Shown piece after piece: positions 31,706 through 41,883 of a stretch of 64,000 nucleotides of DNA. A program made the position numbers and the translations under genes. Position 1 is the first letter of the stretch. The number at the start of each line of letters is the position of its first letter. The stretch comes from Bradyrhizobium sp. CIAT3101 (GTDB lineage: Bacteria > Pseudomonadota > Alphaproteobacteria > Rhizobiales > Xanthobacteraceae), in contig NZ_CP121634.1 in NCBI RefSeq assembly GCF_029714945.1, forward strand, positions 5,787,001 to 5,851,000, read 5' to 3'. The notes under the pieces were generated by a model. That model was not told the DNA's origin. It did not search any database and was given only the letters and a program-made list of their open reading frames with translations.

Positions 31706-33935
31706 GGGTGCCTGCCTGTAGCAAATGCAGGTTCGCATAGCGCCCGTTCGAGCGGATCAGTTCGTCGTGGGTGCCGTCCTCCACGATCCGCCCGTGATCG
31801 ATCGTGATGATGCGATTTGCGCGCCGCACCGTGGAAAGCCGGTGAGCGATGATGAAAACGGTACGCCCTTCACAAATACGCCGCATGTTGTCCTGGATGA
31901 TGCGCTCGCTTTCGTAGTCGAGCGCGCTGGTGGCCTCGTCGAAAATCAAAACGCGGGGATCATTGACGAGGGCGCGGGCGATCGCGATGCGCTGCCGCTG
32001 GCCGCCCGAAAGGCTGCACCCGCGCTCGCCGACCATCGTATCGTAGCCTTCGGGTAGCTCGAGTATGAACTCGTGTGCGCCGGCAAGCGTGGCCGCATCG
32101 ACGATCCGCTGCATCGGCATGCCGGGATCGGCGAGCGCGATGTTCTCGGCCACGGTCCGGTTGAAAAGCACGTCCTCTTGCAGGACAACGCCCACCTGCC
32201 GCCGCAGCCAGGCGGCATCCGTCATGGCCAGATCGACGCCATCGACCAGAACCCGGCCGCTTTCCGGCACGTATAGTCGCTCGATGAGCTTGGTCAGGGT
32301 GCTCTTGCCCGAGCCGGACGGACCCACAATACCAACCACCTGCCCGGCCGGAACATGGAAGCTGACGTTGCGCAACGTCTCGGGTCCGTCGACGCGATAG
32401 CGAAATCCGACGTGATCGAACGTAACGGCGCCTTGAATCGGCGGAAGCACGGCGCGCCCCACGCTGATGGTCGGCTCCGGCCGCGTATTGAGGATGTCGC
32501 CTAGCCGCTCGATGGACAGGCGAACCTGGTGGAAATCCTGCCAGATCTGGGCAATGCGCAATACCGGCATGTTCACGCGGTTGGCCAGCATGTTGAAGGC
32601 CACCAGTTCACCGACGGTCAGGCCGCCTTCGATCACCAGTTTCGCGCCGAAAAACAGCACCGCAACCGTGACCAGGTGACTGACCAATTGCACCGCCTGG
32701 CTTGCGATATTGCCGAGGCTCACGACCCGGAAGCTCGCGGACACATAACCGGCAAGCTGCTCTTCCCAGCGCCGGTTCATCTGGGGCTCGACGGCCAGGG
32801 CCTTCAACGTTTGCACGCCCGTTATGCTCTCGACCAGAAAAGCCTGGTTTTCTGCTCCGCGCCGAAACTTCTCATCCAGGCGCTGCCGGAACAGGGGTGT
32901 CGCAATCGCCGAAATGCCCAGGTAGAACGGGAACGCCGCCAGCACGATCAGCGTCAGCATCGGCGAGTAGACAAACATGACCGCGATGAAGACTGCGGTG
33001 AACATGAAGTCGATGATGAAGGTCAGCGCCGAGCTCGTCAGGAAGTTGCGGATATTTTCCAGCTCCTGAACGCGGGCAACCGAGTCACCGACGCGCCGCG
33101 CCTGAAAATACATCAGCGGTAACGAGACCAGATGGTGATAGAGCCGCGCACCGAGCTCGACGTCGATGCGGTTGGTCGTGTGAGAAAAGAGGTAAGTGCG
33201 CAAGCTGCCCAGAACGGCTTCGAACACCGCGATCGCAGCCAGTCCGATCACGAGGACTTCCAGCGTGCTGATGCCGCGATGCACCAGGACCTTGTCGATC
33301 ACCACTTGAAAGAACAGCGGACTGATGAGCGCGAATACCTGGAGGAAGAAGGATGCGACCAGTACCTCTCCCAGGAGGGAGCGATATTTCTGGATCGCGC
33401 CGAGAAACCAGGTGAAGTCGAACCGGCGCGAGAGATCCGAAAGCGACGCCCGGCGCGCCATCAGGACCAGGCGGCCGTCCCAGATCGCCTCGAATTCGGC
33501 TTGCTTGAGCTTGAGCGGACGGGGGTCCGAGGGACGCTGAACCAAAACCTCGTCCCCGTCCGCCTTGCCCACCAGGAGGAAGCCACCATCGTTGAGCACC
33601 GCGATACCCGGCAAGGCGATGCGGGGAAGACGCGCCCAGCGGGTTCTCATCGTGCGCGCCTTCAGGCCGAAAGCCTTGGCGCACCGCAACATTTCGGTCA
33701 CCCCGATCTGGCGCGTGCCTAATCGGTGGCAGAGTTGCCGCTCGTCGGCTGCAATACCGTGCAGCCGGAGCAACAGGACGAGCGAGAAAATCCCTGATTC
33801 ACCTGGAGACACCATATTTCGACCATCCCACATCTGGTCCGCCAGCATCGCGCGATCGATTGCACCAGGTCCGCTCTGAATGCCGACTGTCCACTGCTGC
33901 AGGGGCCCTTCGGGTACGACATTAACCTCACTCAC
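31692..33935 (-). CDS. HlyB-like type I secretion ABC exporter with inactive C39-like domain
   Basis: A 747-aa exporter. The N-terminal ~140 residues are a C39-peptidase-like domain, but the catalytic Cys region reads SPGESGIFSLVLL and the His region GGFLLVGKA, so it is a non-cleaving docking domain like that of HlyB. Six membrane helices follow (about 170-440). The ATPase then has Walker A GPSGSGKST (about 537), signature LSGGQRQR, Walker B FDEATSALD and the H-loop IIAHRLS. It should export a substrate with an uncleaved C-terminal signal. Confidence 0.94.
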   Translation of the reverse strand: MSEVNVVPEGPLQQWTVGIQSGPGAIDRAMLADQMWDGRNMVSPGESGIFSLVLLLRLHGIAADERQLCHRLGTRQIGVTEMLRCAKAFGLKARTMRTRWARLPRIALPGIAVLNDGGFLLVGKADGDEVLVQRPSDPRPLKLKQAEFEAIWDGRLVLMARRASLSDLSRRFDFTWFLGAIQKYRSLLGEVLVASFFLQVFALISPLFFQVVIDKVLVHRGISTLEVLVIGLAAIAVFEAVLGSLRTYLFSHTTNRIDVELGARLYHHLVSLPLMYFQARRVGDSVARVQELENIRNFLTSSALTFIIDFMFTAVFIAVMFVYSPMLTLIVLAAFPFYLGISAIATPLFRQRLDEKFRRGAENQAFLVESITGVQTLKALAVEPQMNRRWEEQLAGYVSASFRVVSLGNIASQAVQLVSHLVTVAVLFFGAKLVIEGGLTVGELVAFNMLANRVNMPVLRIAQIWQDFHQVRLSIERLGDILNTRPEPTISVGRAVLPPIQGAVTFDHVGFRYRVDGPETLRNVSFHVPAGQVVGIVGPSGSGKSTLTKLIERLYVPESGRVLVDGVDLAMTDAAWLRRQVGVVLQEDVLFNRTVAENIALADPGMPMQRIVDAATLAGAHEFILELPEGYDTMVGERGCSLSGGQRQRIAIARALVNDPRVLIFDEATSALDYESERIIQDNMRRICEGRTVFIIAHRLSTVRRANRIITIDHGRIVEDGTHDELIRSNGRYANLHLLQAGTHDGR

Positions 33936-34579
33936 GGATCATCCGTACGGCTAATGCGCGGTACACTCGCTGCTTCCCTACACCCAAATAGGTAGTCCCG
34001 AAGTACGCATCGATGTTTGTCTCCCGAGAGGCCCGTGCTGTCGTCGCGGCAGGAGACGCGTGCGGCAGGACAATTTGTCCCGGTCTGCCGCCCGCTCCGA
34101 GGTACTCCAAAGGAGCTAGAAGCCAGCCGTTGCGGTTCTTCTCGCTCGGCGTTGCGCAATCGAAGGACCCTCGCCGTGCGGTCCAGCTTCCGTTCAGGCA
34201 GCCATCGTACACCGACGATCCAATTCCTCCCGAGAGCACGCCACCGTGACAACGAATCCCTGCTCAAAGTCCCCGCATCGCAAATCGCAACGAACCGCAG
34301 CGGATCGCGCGCGGCCGTGTGATTACCCCTTTATTCGAATAGGCTCTCGCATACGCCGTTGATAGGAGTGGATCACTGACAACTCTCTAGGTTGCAACGT
34401 GAAAACGGCGCTTCCCTGCGGATGTCGGAGCTCTCGATCGGGCGTCGTTCGATCGAGGGATGGGCAGCAGCACACCGCTCAAGAGAGCTGCGACCCAGCG
34501 GATGATGAGGTTCTCAGTTGGCGACAGGCTGGCGGGCTTTGCCAAGACGCCACCGATGTCGAGTACAGGAGCTGGATGT
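33936..34579. promoter_or_regulatory. Divergent promoter region between secretion genes and glycosyltransferase
   Basis: About 640 nt between genes pointing away from each other. Open frames here lack any recognisable product. It must hold promoters for the leftward secretion pair and the rightward glycosyltransferase-to-flippase operon; no clear operator is visible. Confidence 0.4.
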
Positions 34580-35821
34580 ATGTTGAGACCACGGCTGGAC
34601 AGCGAGACCATGCACAGTCCTCACGTCCTCAATGACGAACCAAATGGACTCTGGAGCGACCAGCACGATCCGCTACAGCCACATCTTCTTTACATCGGAG
34701 GCGAAGATCATCACCTTCGGATTCCCGCTATGTGCGCGTTGCGCGATCACGGCTTCCGCATCACCGCGGTCGGAAGCGGCGACCCCGCGCCCTTTGTACA
34801 CGCGGGCATCCGCTATCGGGGGTTCAAGTTCGACCGGTTCGTGAACCCGCGCGCCGACCTGGCGTCGATCAAGAGCCTTGCGAAGATCCTGGTCGAGGAA
34901 CAGCCTGATCTGGCGCAAAGCTTCGACACCAAGCCATCGATCTACCTGCCTCTGGCTGCGCGAAGCGCTCCCGGCGTATTGGCTGTTCGCACGATCAACG
35001 GACGTGCTTTCCTCTACTCGTCGCGATCTCCCCTCGCCCTGACGCTGCGTCCCGTGTATCGCGCGCTCCATAAGCTCGCGGCTCGCACGACCGCGGCCAC
35101 AGTGTTTGAAATCAGCGATGATCGCGCGTTTTTCGAGCGTCACGGGATCGCGGGAAAGATGCCGGTTCTGATCCGGGGCGCCGGTGTCGATGTCGAGGGT
35201 TTCGATCGCGCGCTGATGTCAGGACCTTCGCCGGCCCAGCTCCGCGAGGAACTTGGGCTTGGCGACGCCGAAATCGTGATGACCGTGACGCGGATGACGA
35301 GGCAGAAGGGTATTCCGGCGCTGCTCGAAGCGGCCGCGCGGGTGCACGAGGTCCGTCCCAATGTGCGCTTCCTGCTCGTCGGGCCGCGCGAGTCCGAAGG
35401 TCCGCTCGCCATTTCGCAAGCCGAGATCGATCGGCATGCCCCCTATGTGAAGGCGATCGGATCAAGATCGGATATCCCGGCTTTGCTCAGGCTCGCGGAT
35501 GTATTCGCGTTTCCGACCGAATACCGCGAGGGCGTGCCGCGCGTTCTCCTCGAGGCGGCACTCGCCGGCGCCCCCATCGTGACCACGACCATGCCGGGCT
35601 GCGCTGAGGTCATTCGCGACGGCTGGAATGGTTTTCTGGCACCGCCCGGCGCGCCGCCGGTATTGGCCGCAAAGATCCTCTATCTGCTCGAGAATCGAGA
35701 GAAGGGGCGCGCGATGGCCGATCGTGCCGGCAGGCATGTCAGGCAGGAATTCTCACTGGCGACCGTCGTCGCTGATCATGCGGCTCTCTACAGGACGTTG
35801 ATTGACCGTGCGCGCCATTAA
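34580..35821 (+). CDS. GT4-family glycosyltransferase
   Basis: About 413 aa with the GT-B fold. The C-terminal half has the donor-binding core VTRMTRQKGIPALLEAA, FLLVGPRE and the EX7E motif (EGVPRVLLEA) followed by GAPIVTTTMPGCAEVI. The start is set at 34580, where AGGAG stands 8 nt upstream; ATGs at 34460 and 34610 are alternatives. It adds a sugar to the lipid-linked repeat unit at the cytoplasmic face. It is the only clear GT in the window besides the initiating transferase, so a multi-sugar repeat would need enzymes encoded elsewhere. Confidence 0.9.
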   Translation: MLRPRLDSETMHSPHVLNDEPNGLWSDQHDPLQPHLLYIGGEDHHLRIPAMCALRDHGFRITAVGSGDPAPFVHAGIRYRGFKFDRFVNPRADLASIKSLAKILVEEQPDLAQSFDTKPSIYLPLAARSAPGVLAVRTINGRAFLYSSRSPLALTLRPVYRALHKLAARTTAATVFEISDDRAFFERHGIAGKMPVLIRGAGVDVEGFDRALMSGPSPAQLREELGLGDAEIVMTVTRMTRQKGIPALLEAAARVHEVRPNVRFLLVGPRESEGPLAISQAEIDRHAPYVKAIGSRSDIPALLRLADVFAFPTEYREGVPRVLLEAALAGAPIVTTTMPGCAEVIRDGWNGFLAPPGAPPVLAAKILYLLENREKGRAMADRAGRHVRQEFSLATVVADHAALYRTLIDRARH

Positions 35822-35866
35822 CCCACTCAGCAACGAGAGGCTCGGATCGACAACCGAGGATGCGAC

Positions 35867-36778
35867 ATGCGGCGTCCTGTAAGGACATTTGCACGTGCTC
35901 CATATGTAGCATGGTTTGTGGTGGCATGTTTTATGGCCACCGGTGCGTTACTCCTGCAGGGTCTGGCCTTCGACGCGCCGACGCGCGCGAGCTCCAGGGC
36001 AGCGCTGCATTTCGCCTCCAACGGTAACTTCGACCCCGCTGGTAACTACGTTCCCGCCGTCGCCGGCTTCAATCTGGCCGACGTCAGCAGCCCGGCGCAA
36101 TTGGACTCTCTGCCTGACGGCGTCAGGGGCCTCGTGTGGATCGGCCAATGCAACGGCGCAGACGCGAAATTCATGGACGCAGTCAGCCCCTACATCGGCA
36201 ATGAAAAACTGTTCGGCTTCTATTTGATGGACGACCCGGATCCGACCGGGAAGCATTTTTCGCTCTGCACGGCTGACAATCTCAAGGCCGAGTCGGACTG
36301 GATACATGCCAACGTGCCGGGCGCGAAGACATTCATCCTTCTCATGACGATGACATCGTCGCGAACACCGTCCTTCAAGGACACCTACAACCCCGCCAAT
36401 TCGCATGTCGATCTGTTCGGGATCGATCCCTATCCGTGCCGGACCGAGTTGAACGGCTGCGACTATCATCAGATCGATCGCTATGTCGCTGCAGCCGAAG
36501 CCGCTGGAATCCCTCGCGACAACATGGTCCCGGTGTACCAGACCTTTGGCGGCGGCCGCTGGATCGATGACGGCGGCGGCCGATACGTGCTGCCAAGCGC
36601 AAGTCAGATGCACCAGATATTCCTGCGCTGGGACGCGCTCATACCGGCCCCCGTCTTCGACTTCGCCTATAGCTGGGGATCGCAGAACGGAGATTCAGCC
36701 CTCGCGGGGTCGCAGGAGCTGCAGGCGGTGTTCTTGCGCCGCAATCAAAACTCAATCGCTCTGAACCGGACGAATTGA
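35867..36778 (+). CDS. Secreted TIM-barrel-like protein of unknown function (membrane/Sec-type N-terminus)
   Basis: A 303-aa protein. Residues 13-34 form a hydrophobic helix (VAWFVVACFMATGALLLQG) that is either a signal peptide or an anchor. The rest looks like a glycoside-hydrolase-type barrel: acidic MDDPDPTG, FGIDPYP, VYQTFGGGRW and FDFAYSWGSQNGDSAL. It is a clear paralogue of the protein at 52252-53433, which lacks the N-terminal helix. Its place between glycosyltransferase and polymerase genes suggests it trims or modifies the polymer in the periplasm. No named family can be given. Confidence 0.8.
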   Translation: MRRPVRTFARAPYVAWFVVACFMATGALLLQGLAFDAPTRASSRAALHFASNGNFDPAGNYVPAVAGFNLADVSSPAQLDSLPDGVRGLVWIGQCNGADAKFMDAVSPYIGNEKLFGFYLMDDPDPTGKHFSLCTADNLKAESDWIHANVPGAKTFILLMTMTSSRTPSFKDTYNPANSHVDLFGIDPYPCRTELNGCDYHQIDRYVAAAEAAGIPRDNMVPVYQTFGGGRWIDDGGGRYVLPSASQMHQIFLRWDALIPAPVFDFAYSWGSQNGDSALAGSQELQAVFLRRNQNSIALNRTN

Positions 36779-36822
36779 AGGCTGGCCATGGAGAGGGGTC
36801 GACCGCGCGGTAATCGGAAAGC

Positions 36823-38286
36823 ATGTCGATGGCGCGGCACTTGCTCGCGCCTCGGTGCGCGAAAGACGGACACGGGCAGATGATCCTGGACACCTTGTTC
36901 GCATTCGGGCTGCTGCTGACACCCGCTTCCCAATTGCGGGTCGCGGGCCTGCCGGTCGGGCCGGGCGAACTCTGTCTGATCATCTGGGTGACCCTGATAC
37001 TCGGCCGCGAAGCGGCGCGCGCCAACCTCGTGCTGACGCCGGCTCTGTCGCGGCTCCTGATGTTCTGGTCGCTGTTCACCCTTGCGCAGAGCCTCGGGAC
37101 GCTGACGGCGAAGCTCATCGGCGACGAGCACGACCCCGTGTGGTTCATGCACGATGTCATGGCCTATCCCCTGTTGGCCGCCATCAGCTGCCTGACCGTG
37201 ATCGGGCCGCACCCCGAGGCCCGGCTGCGTCGCATCACCTGGCTTCTGTGTGGACTCGGCACGCCGGTCATTCTCGCACAACTGGCCGACGCCTGGGGCT
37301 TCTACAATCTTCCTTCGGTCGATCCGATGTGGTGGGATCAATTCCGAGGCTGGTCGTCAAATCCGCATCAACTTGCAGTCCTCTGCATGGTGCTTGGATT
37401 TCTATCGATCCATCTCGCCGAAACGTCCACCACGCGTGGTACACGGATCGGCGCTCTCGCCTGCGCCATCATCCCCGTCTACACGGGCCGGATCACCGGG
37501 AGCGATTCTTTTACGCTCATTTTCGTGCTGGCCGGACCGCTGCTCCTGGCGTTCAAGTGCCGAACCTGGCTGTTCGCGCGAGCACGGCAGATCAGCTTCC
37601 GTTCGGCGTTCGCCTGGGTGGTTGTGCTGGCCTTGCCCGGCATCGTGATTTCGATGGCACCGCTGGCCTATTCGATTGCAGTCGAAGCCGGCGACCTCGC
37701 CAAGTCGATGGCGCGCGACAACCCCGAGCAAACCAAGGAGAAGACGGAACTAAGATTTGCGCTCTGGAGCCAGGCCATCAAGCGCGGGATCCAATCCGGC
37801 ATGCTCGGCCTTGGCCCTGGTCCGCATCTCGAAATTCCGACATCAATCGTCTCGGCGAGGAAGCTGGATACGGTCCATCCCGAGTTTGTCGAACACCCCA
37901 AGCCCTCGTTCGTGCCGAACTTCGAGGCGCACAACACGATGCTCGACCTGTTTACCCAGGGCGGGCTCCTGGTCGTGTTGAGCTTCGTCTGGCTCCTGGT
38001 AACCGCTTTCAGGTGCGCCTATGCGACCGGTGAAGCAGGCTTGCCGACATTGCTGTGCGGCCTCTGCATCTACGCCATCGCCACCTTCCTGCTTCGACAT
38101 CCCATCTTCTGGTTTGTGATCGCCGTTTGCCTGGTGGCAAAGCCGATGCCGGTGCAGCAGCAGCGACCGATCGCCAGAGGCAACGCATTGCGCGGCCATG
38201 CTCGCCTCGCGAACGCTTGGGGCCGCTCTCTTCCACGCCCGCGACCCGCATACGGCGCGAGCCAACTGGGCTCGAGACCGAGCTGA
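36823..38286 (+). CDS. Wzy/O-antigen-ligase-like polysaccharide polymerase
   Basis: A 487-aa integral membrane protein with about ten hydrophobic segments from residue 20 on. A large periplasmic-type loop near residues 320-375 contains GLGPGPHLE... and ...FEAHNTMLDLFTQGG, the conserved HN pattern of the Wzy/WaaL superfamily. It should join lipid-linked repeat units in the periplasm. A shorter start at 36880 is possible. It follows the TIM-barrel gene by 44 nt. Confidence 0.85.
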   Translation: MSMARHLLAPRCAKDGHGQMILDTLFAFGLLLTPASQLRVAGLPVGPGELCLIIWVTLILGREAARANLVLTPALSRLLMFWSLFTLAQSLGTLTAKLIGDEHDPVWFMHDVMAYPLLAAISCLTVIGPHPEARLRRITWLLCGLGTPVILAQLADAWGFYNLPSVDPMWWDQFRGWSSNPHQLAVLCMVLGFLSIHLAETSTTRGTRIGALACAIIPVYTGRITGSDSFTLIFVLAGPLLLAFKCRTWLFARARQISFRSAFAWVVVLALPGIVISMAPLAYSIAVEAGDLAKSMARDNPEQTKEKTELRFALWSQAIKRGIQSGMLGLGPGPHLEIPTSIVSARKLDTVHPEFVEHPKPSFVPNFEAHNTMLDLFTQGGLLVVLSFVWLLVTAFRCAYATGEAGLPTLLCGLCIYAIATFLLRHPIFWFVIAVCLVAKPMPVQQQRPIARGNALRGHARLANAWGRSLPRPRPAYGASQLGSRPS

Positions 38287-38319
38287 TCGCGAGGATGGAC
38301 CGATGGCAGGGAGGTACGG

Positions 38320-40302
38320 ATGCAATTGATGGACAAGACGGGTCTCATCGCCGACAGCATACCATTAAGGCCTGACTACGAAGGCCCGCGGCAGGACGAC
38401 CAGGCCACGACCGCATCCGAACCCGGCTTCCAGCAGGTGATCGGGACCCTGCGCCGGCGGCGCAAGTTCATCCTCACCATCGCAGGCGTGGGAGCGATGC
38501 TGGCCGGCATCGCCGGCGTGCTCATCACGCCCAAATACACGGCGACCGCGCAGGTCGTCCAGGTTCAAGGCGGCACGCCCCTCAGTCCCGAGGCACTGCA
38601 GCAGGCCGTCGATACTCAGGTGACCATGCTGACGTCCCCCTATCACCTGCGCCACGTTCTCGACAGCTTTCGGAGCGATCCAAAGTTTCACGGGTTGGCA
38701 TCCAGCGTCGAAGTGGACCCGGCTGTCGCGCCAAAACCCGCTCAGGCCGAGAGCAGCGAGGCTGGTCCATTCGGCCTGAAGGAGCTCAAGCGACGGCTCG
38801 GTATCTGGATTGGACCGCTGTTCCATCACAGGCGCGCCGATGCAGGCCTGCAGTTCGACGATCTCCAGCGTCGCCTTCAGGTTCTTCAGGAACGCCGCTC
38901 ACGCATCATCAACGTCACCTTCCAGTGGACGACCCCCGAGAGGGCTGCCGACATCGTCAACCGGATCGTCGAACTCTACGTTCAGAGCAACGCCGAGCAG
39001 CAACGGGCCTACACCCGCGGCGAACTCGCCCGGCTCGACGAACGAATGGCGACGGTCAAGGCCGACATCGAGCGGACCAGTGCAGCCCTGCACCAGGCCA
39101 TCCAGCGGCGCACCGACGCGGGCCGCAATGCCGGCGGCGAAGACCAGGCGCCTGGCGCCGACCCGCGCGAACTCGAACGCCGAACCGCCGCCAGCGCACA
39201 GCTTTACGCAAGTCTTCTCCAGCGCCAGAAGGAGATTCGCGAACAGGAAGAGCTCGTCAACCCGGACGTCAGCATCCTCTCGCTCGCCTCTCCGCCATCG
39301 CGACCGAGCTCGCCGAATCCGATCCTGTTCGTGCTCCCGGCCCTGATCGTCTCGCTCATCTGCGGGAGCTTCATCGCCCTCATCCAGGAGCGGCTCGACA
39401 AGACGCTGCGCAGCGAGAAGGAAATCGCCGACGCGTTCGGCCTCTCCTGCGTCGGTCTGGTCCCGCAAATACCCACGAACCACCTCACTGACTCCGGAGA
39501 TTATATTCGGGTCAAGCCATTCTCGCCGTACGCGGAAGCACTCCGGTCCGCGGCCGCAACCTTACGTCTGGCTGAGCCCGGCCATGCGAAAACGATCCTG
39601 ATCACCTCCAGCATCGCCGGCGAAGGCAAGACCACGCTCGCCCGGGGCCTGTCGGCCTATGTCGGCCTGCTTGGGCGCCGTGCGCTCCTGATCGGCATCG
39701 ACCTTCACAGAGGCATGCGCGTGACCGAATTCGACAACGCTGGCGAGCGCCAAATCGTCGGTCTGCAGCACCGATCGCTGGCGGACTCGATCCGGCACAT
39801 TCCCCAGGCCGGCTTCGACTACGTCCGGATACCCGGCTATCGGCTTGACCCAATAGGCGCCGTCGAACAGATCGCCGAACTCATTCGCCAACTGCGCGAC
39901 CGCTACGATTGCGTGATCATCGATGGTCCGCCCGTGCTTGCGGCCATTGAGGCCCGATTGCTCCCCTCGATCGCCGACAAGCTTCTCTTCGTCGTCAAAT
40001 GGGGAAGCACGAGACGGGAGGTCGCTCAGAATGCGCTGGATCTCCTTCGCGGCGGCGGGCGCTTCGGCAACGATCGCGGTGACTTTGCAGCGGCCATCGC
40101 GACACAGGTCGATCTCAAGAAGCATGCGCAATACGGCTATGGCGATGCGAGCGAATTTTCCGTCGGCGCTGCGGAGGCGCCTCGCGCCGGCCTGCGTCAA
40201 CGCCTCCTCGCGATCGCCTCTTTTCCATTTCGGTGGGTGCAGGAGATCGGGATTCAAGCGCTGCACCTTGCCAGATCGTTCGCGGGGAAAGGGCACGAAT
40301 GA
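38320..40302 (+). CDS. Wzc/ExoP-like chain-length determinant with tyrosine-kinase domain
   Basis: A 660-aa protein. The N-terminal Wzz domain has a first membrane helix at about 50-72 and a second at about 334-352, with a coiled periplasmic region between them. The cytoplasmic BY-kinase domain follows with Walker A SSIAGEGKTT (about 427-436), Walker A' LIGIDLHRG and Walker B CVIIDGPP. Tyrosines near the C-terminus (AQYGYGDASEF) may be autophosphorylated, but the usual dense Tyr cluster is absent. It controls polymer length and export together with the ExoF-like protein. GGAGG precedes the ATG. Confidence 0.93.
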   Translation: MQLMDKTGLIADSIPLRPDYEGPRQDDQATTASEPGFQQVIGTLRRRRKFILTIAGVGAMLAGIAGVLITPKYTATAQVVQVQGGTPLSPEALQQAVDTQVTMLTSPYHLRHVLDSFRSDPKFHGLASSVEVDPAVAPKPAQAESSEAGPFGLKELKRRLGIWIGPLFHHRRADAGLQFDDLQRRLQVLQERRSRIINVTFQWTTPERAADIVNRIVELYVQSNAEQQRAYTRGELARLDERMATVKADIERTSAALHQAIQRRTDAGRNAGGEDQAPGADPRELERRTAASAQLYASLLQRQKEIREQEELVNPDVSILSLASPPSRPSSPNPILFVLPALIVSLICGSFIALIQERLDKTLRSEKEIADAFGLSCVGLVPQIPTNHLTDSGDYIRVKPFSPYAEALRSAAATLRLAEPGHAKTILITSSIAGEGKTTLARGLSAYVGLLGRRALLIGIDLHRGMRVTEFDNAGERQIVGLQHRSLADSIRHIPQAGFDYVRIPGYRLDPIGAVEQIAELIRQLRDRYDCVIIDGPPVLAAIEARLLPSIADKLLFVVKWGSTRREVAQNALDLLRGGGRFGNDRGDFAAAIATQVDLKKHAQYGYGDASEFSVGAAEAPRAGLRQRLLAIASFPFRWVQEIGIQALHLARSFAGKGHE

Positions 40303-41831
40303 TGAGACAGGATGCCCTGCACAGAACAGACCCGACCGGTGGCCCGGCCACCGACAGCGCCACCCTGCAGTTGATTCTCACTGTGTTGCACGACTTTGAT
40401 CGGCACGACATCACCTACGTCTACTGGAAGAGCAGCAATCGAATTCACCGCAGCCTGACCGGCGACGGCGATCTCGATCTGCTCGTCGCAAAACGGGATC
40501 AGCATCGCGCTCAGGCCATCCTCCTCGAGCGCGGTCTCAAGCTCTTTCCCGACGTCGCCTACCGCAACCATCCGTCGGTCATGAGCTATCTCGGCCATGA
40601 TGAACCGAGCGGCCGGATCGTGCATGTTCATCTGCACGTTCGACTGGTCGCCGGCGCCAGCCTGCTCAAGAACTACCACCTGCCGTGGGAAGAGGCCCTC
40701 GCAAAGCGAGCGATTGCTCATCCGGAGCTGCCGATCCGCATCCTGGAGCCCGTGGACGAGGCATTGCTGCTGATCGTGCGAGGCTGCCTCGAACTGCGGC
40801 GAACGGATCCTGTCGTGCTCCGCAACTGGCAGGCAATGACGCGCAAATTTGAACTTGACCGCGCGGACCTCGCAAGCCGAATTCCTCGCGCGGCGCTCAG
40901 AAGGCGCGCGGCCGAGCTTCTGGGCGGCGATCTGGCCGACATGGTCGCCGATGCTCTTTATTGCCAGCCGGCGCTGGAACATCAGCGTCATCTGCGGCGG
41001 CGTATCCGAAAGCACTTCGCGCCGCACCGGACCTACAACGATCTCGAGGCAGGCCTGCGGAGCGCGACGCGCGCCACACACCTCGTCGCCGGGTACCTGA
41101 ACAAGCGCTTTCTCTGGGCGCCGCGGCCTTGGAGCCGACGCGCTCCGGGTGGTGGGCACGTCGTGGCCGTCATCGGCGTCGACGGCAGTGGGAAATCGAC
41201 CATTGTCGCGACACTTCGGCAGTGGCTCGGCGAGGAAATGGACGTCGTTCCGATCTATTTCGGTACCGGAGCAGGACGCCCTTCCCTCATACTGTGGCCG
41301 CTCAAGCTGATGGTCCCCCTGATCACGCCGTTGTTCAAGACCAAGCCGAAAGGCTCATCGCATGGCAAGATCTCGGATCGACCACCGAGCCGCGTGTACA
41401 GCGCTCTCATGGCGATCTGGGCGACGGCCACGGCCATCGAAAAGCGGTCCAAGCTGTCGGCCGCGCATCGCGGGGCCCGCCGGGGACTTGTCGTGGTCAC
41501 GGATCGATATCCCCAGAACGAGATCGCCGGCTTCAACGAAGGTCCGCTGATGCCGCGTCTGGTCGGGATTCCGTCCTGGCTGCGCCGATTTGAAGCCAAA
41601 GCCTATTCGCTAGCCGAGCGCCTTCCGCCGGATATCGTGATCAAGCTGGTGGTTCCGCCGGAGGTTTGCGCCAGACGCGAACCCGACATGGATCCTGCGG
41701 TGATCACGCAGCGTATCGCGGCTATCCCGCGACTGGCGTTTTCCGGCGCGCGCGTCGTCTCGATCGACGCCCAACAGCCTTTAGCCGATGTCATTCGCGC
41801 GGTGAAGAAGGAGGTATGGCGGATCCTCTAG
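40299..41831 (+). CDS. Nucleotidyltransferase-like / thymidylate-kinase-like fusion protein
   Basis: A 510-aa protein whose start (ATGATG) overlaps the stop of the chain-length gene. The N-terminal half has a minimal nucleotidyltransferase motif (TGDGDLDLLV, about residues 51-60), followed by an all-helical region. The C-terminal part has a P-loop (GVDGSGKST, about 293-301) and the later DRYPQNE segment, like thymidylate kinases. Such two-part proteins occur in polysaccharide loci of several bacteria with no proven function. Phosphorylation of a glycan or precursor is possible but unproven. Confidence 0.8.
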   Translation: MMRQDALHRTDPTGGPATDSATLQLILTVLHDFDRHDITYVYWKSSNRIHRSLTGDGDLDLLVAKRDQHRAQAILLERGLKLFPDVAYRNHPSVMSYLGHDEPSGRIVHVHLHVRLVAGASLLKNYHLPWEEALAKRAIAHPELPIRILEPVDEALLLIVRGCLELRRTDPVVLRNWQAMTRKFELDRADLASRIPRAALRRRAAELLGGDLADMVADALYCQPALEHQRHLRRRIRKHFAPHRTYNDLEAGLRSATRATHLVAGYLNKRFLWAPRPWSRRAPGGGHVVAVIGVDGSGKSTIVATLRQWLGEEMDVVPIYFGTGAGRPSLILWPLKLMVPLITPLFKTKPKGSSHGKISDRPPSRVYSALMAIWATATAIEKRSKLSAAHRGARRGLVVVTDRYPQNEIAGFNEGPLMPRLVGIPSWLRRFEAKAYSLAERLPPDIVIKLVVPPEVCARREPDMDPAVITQRIAAIPRLAFSGARVVSIDAQQPLADVIRAVKKEVWRIL

Positions 41832-41883
41832 GGCAAACGACGGAACGGTTCAATTCAATCATTTCATTTGTCTGAGTTCGGAT

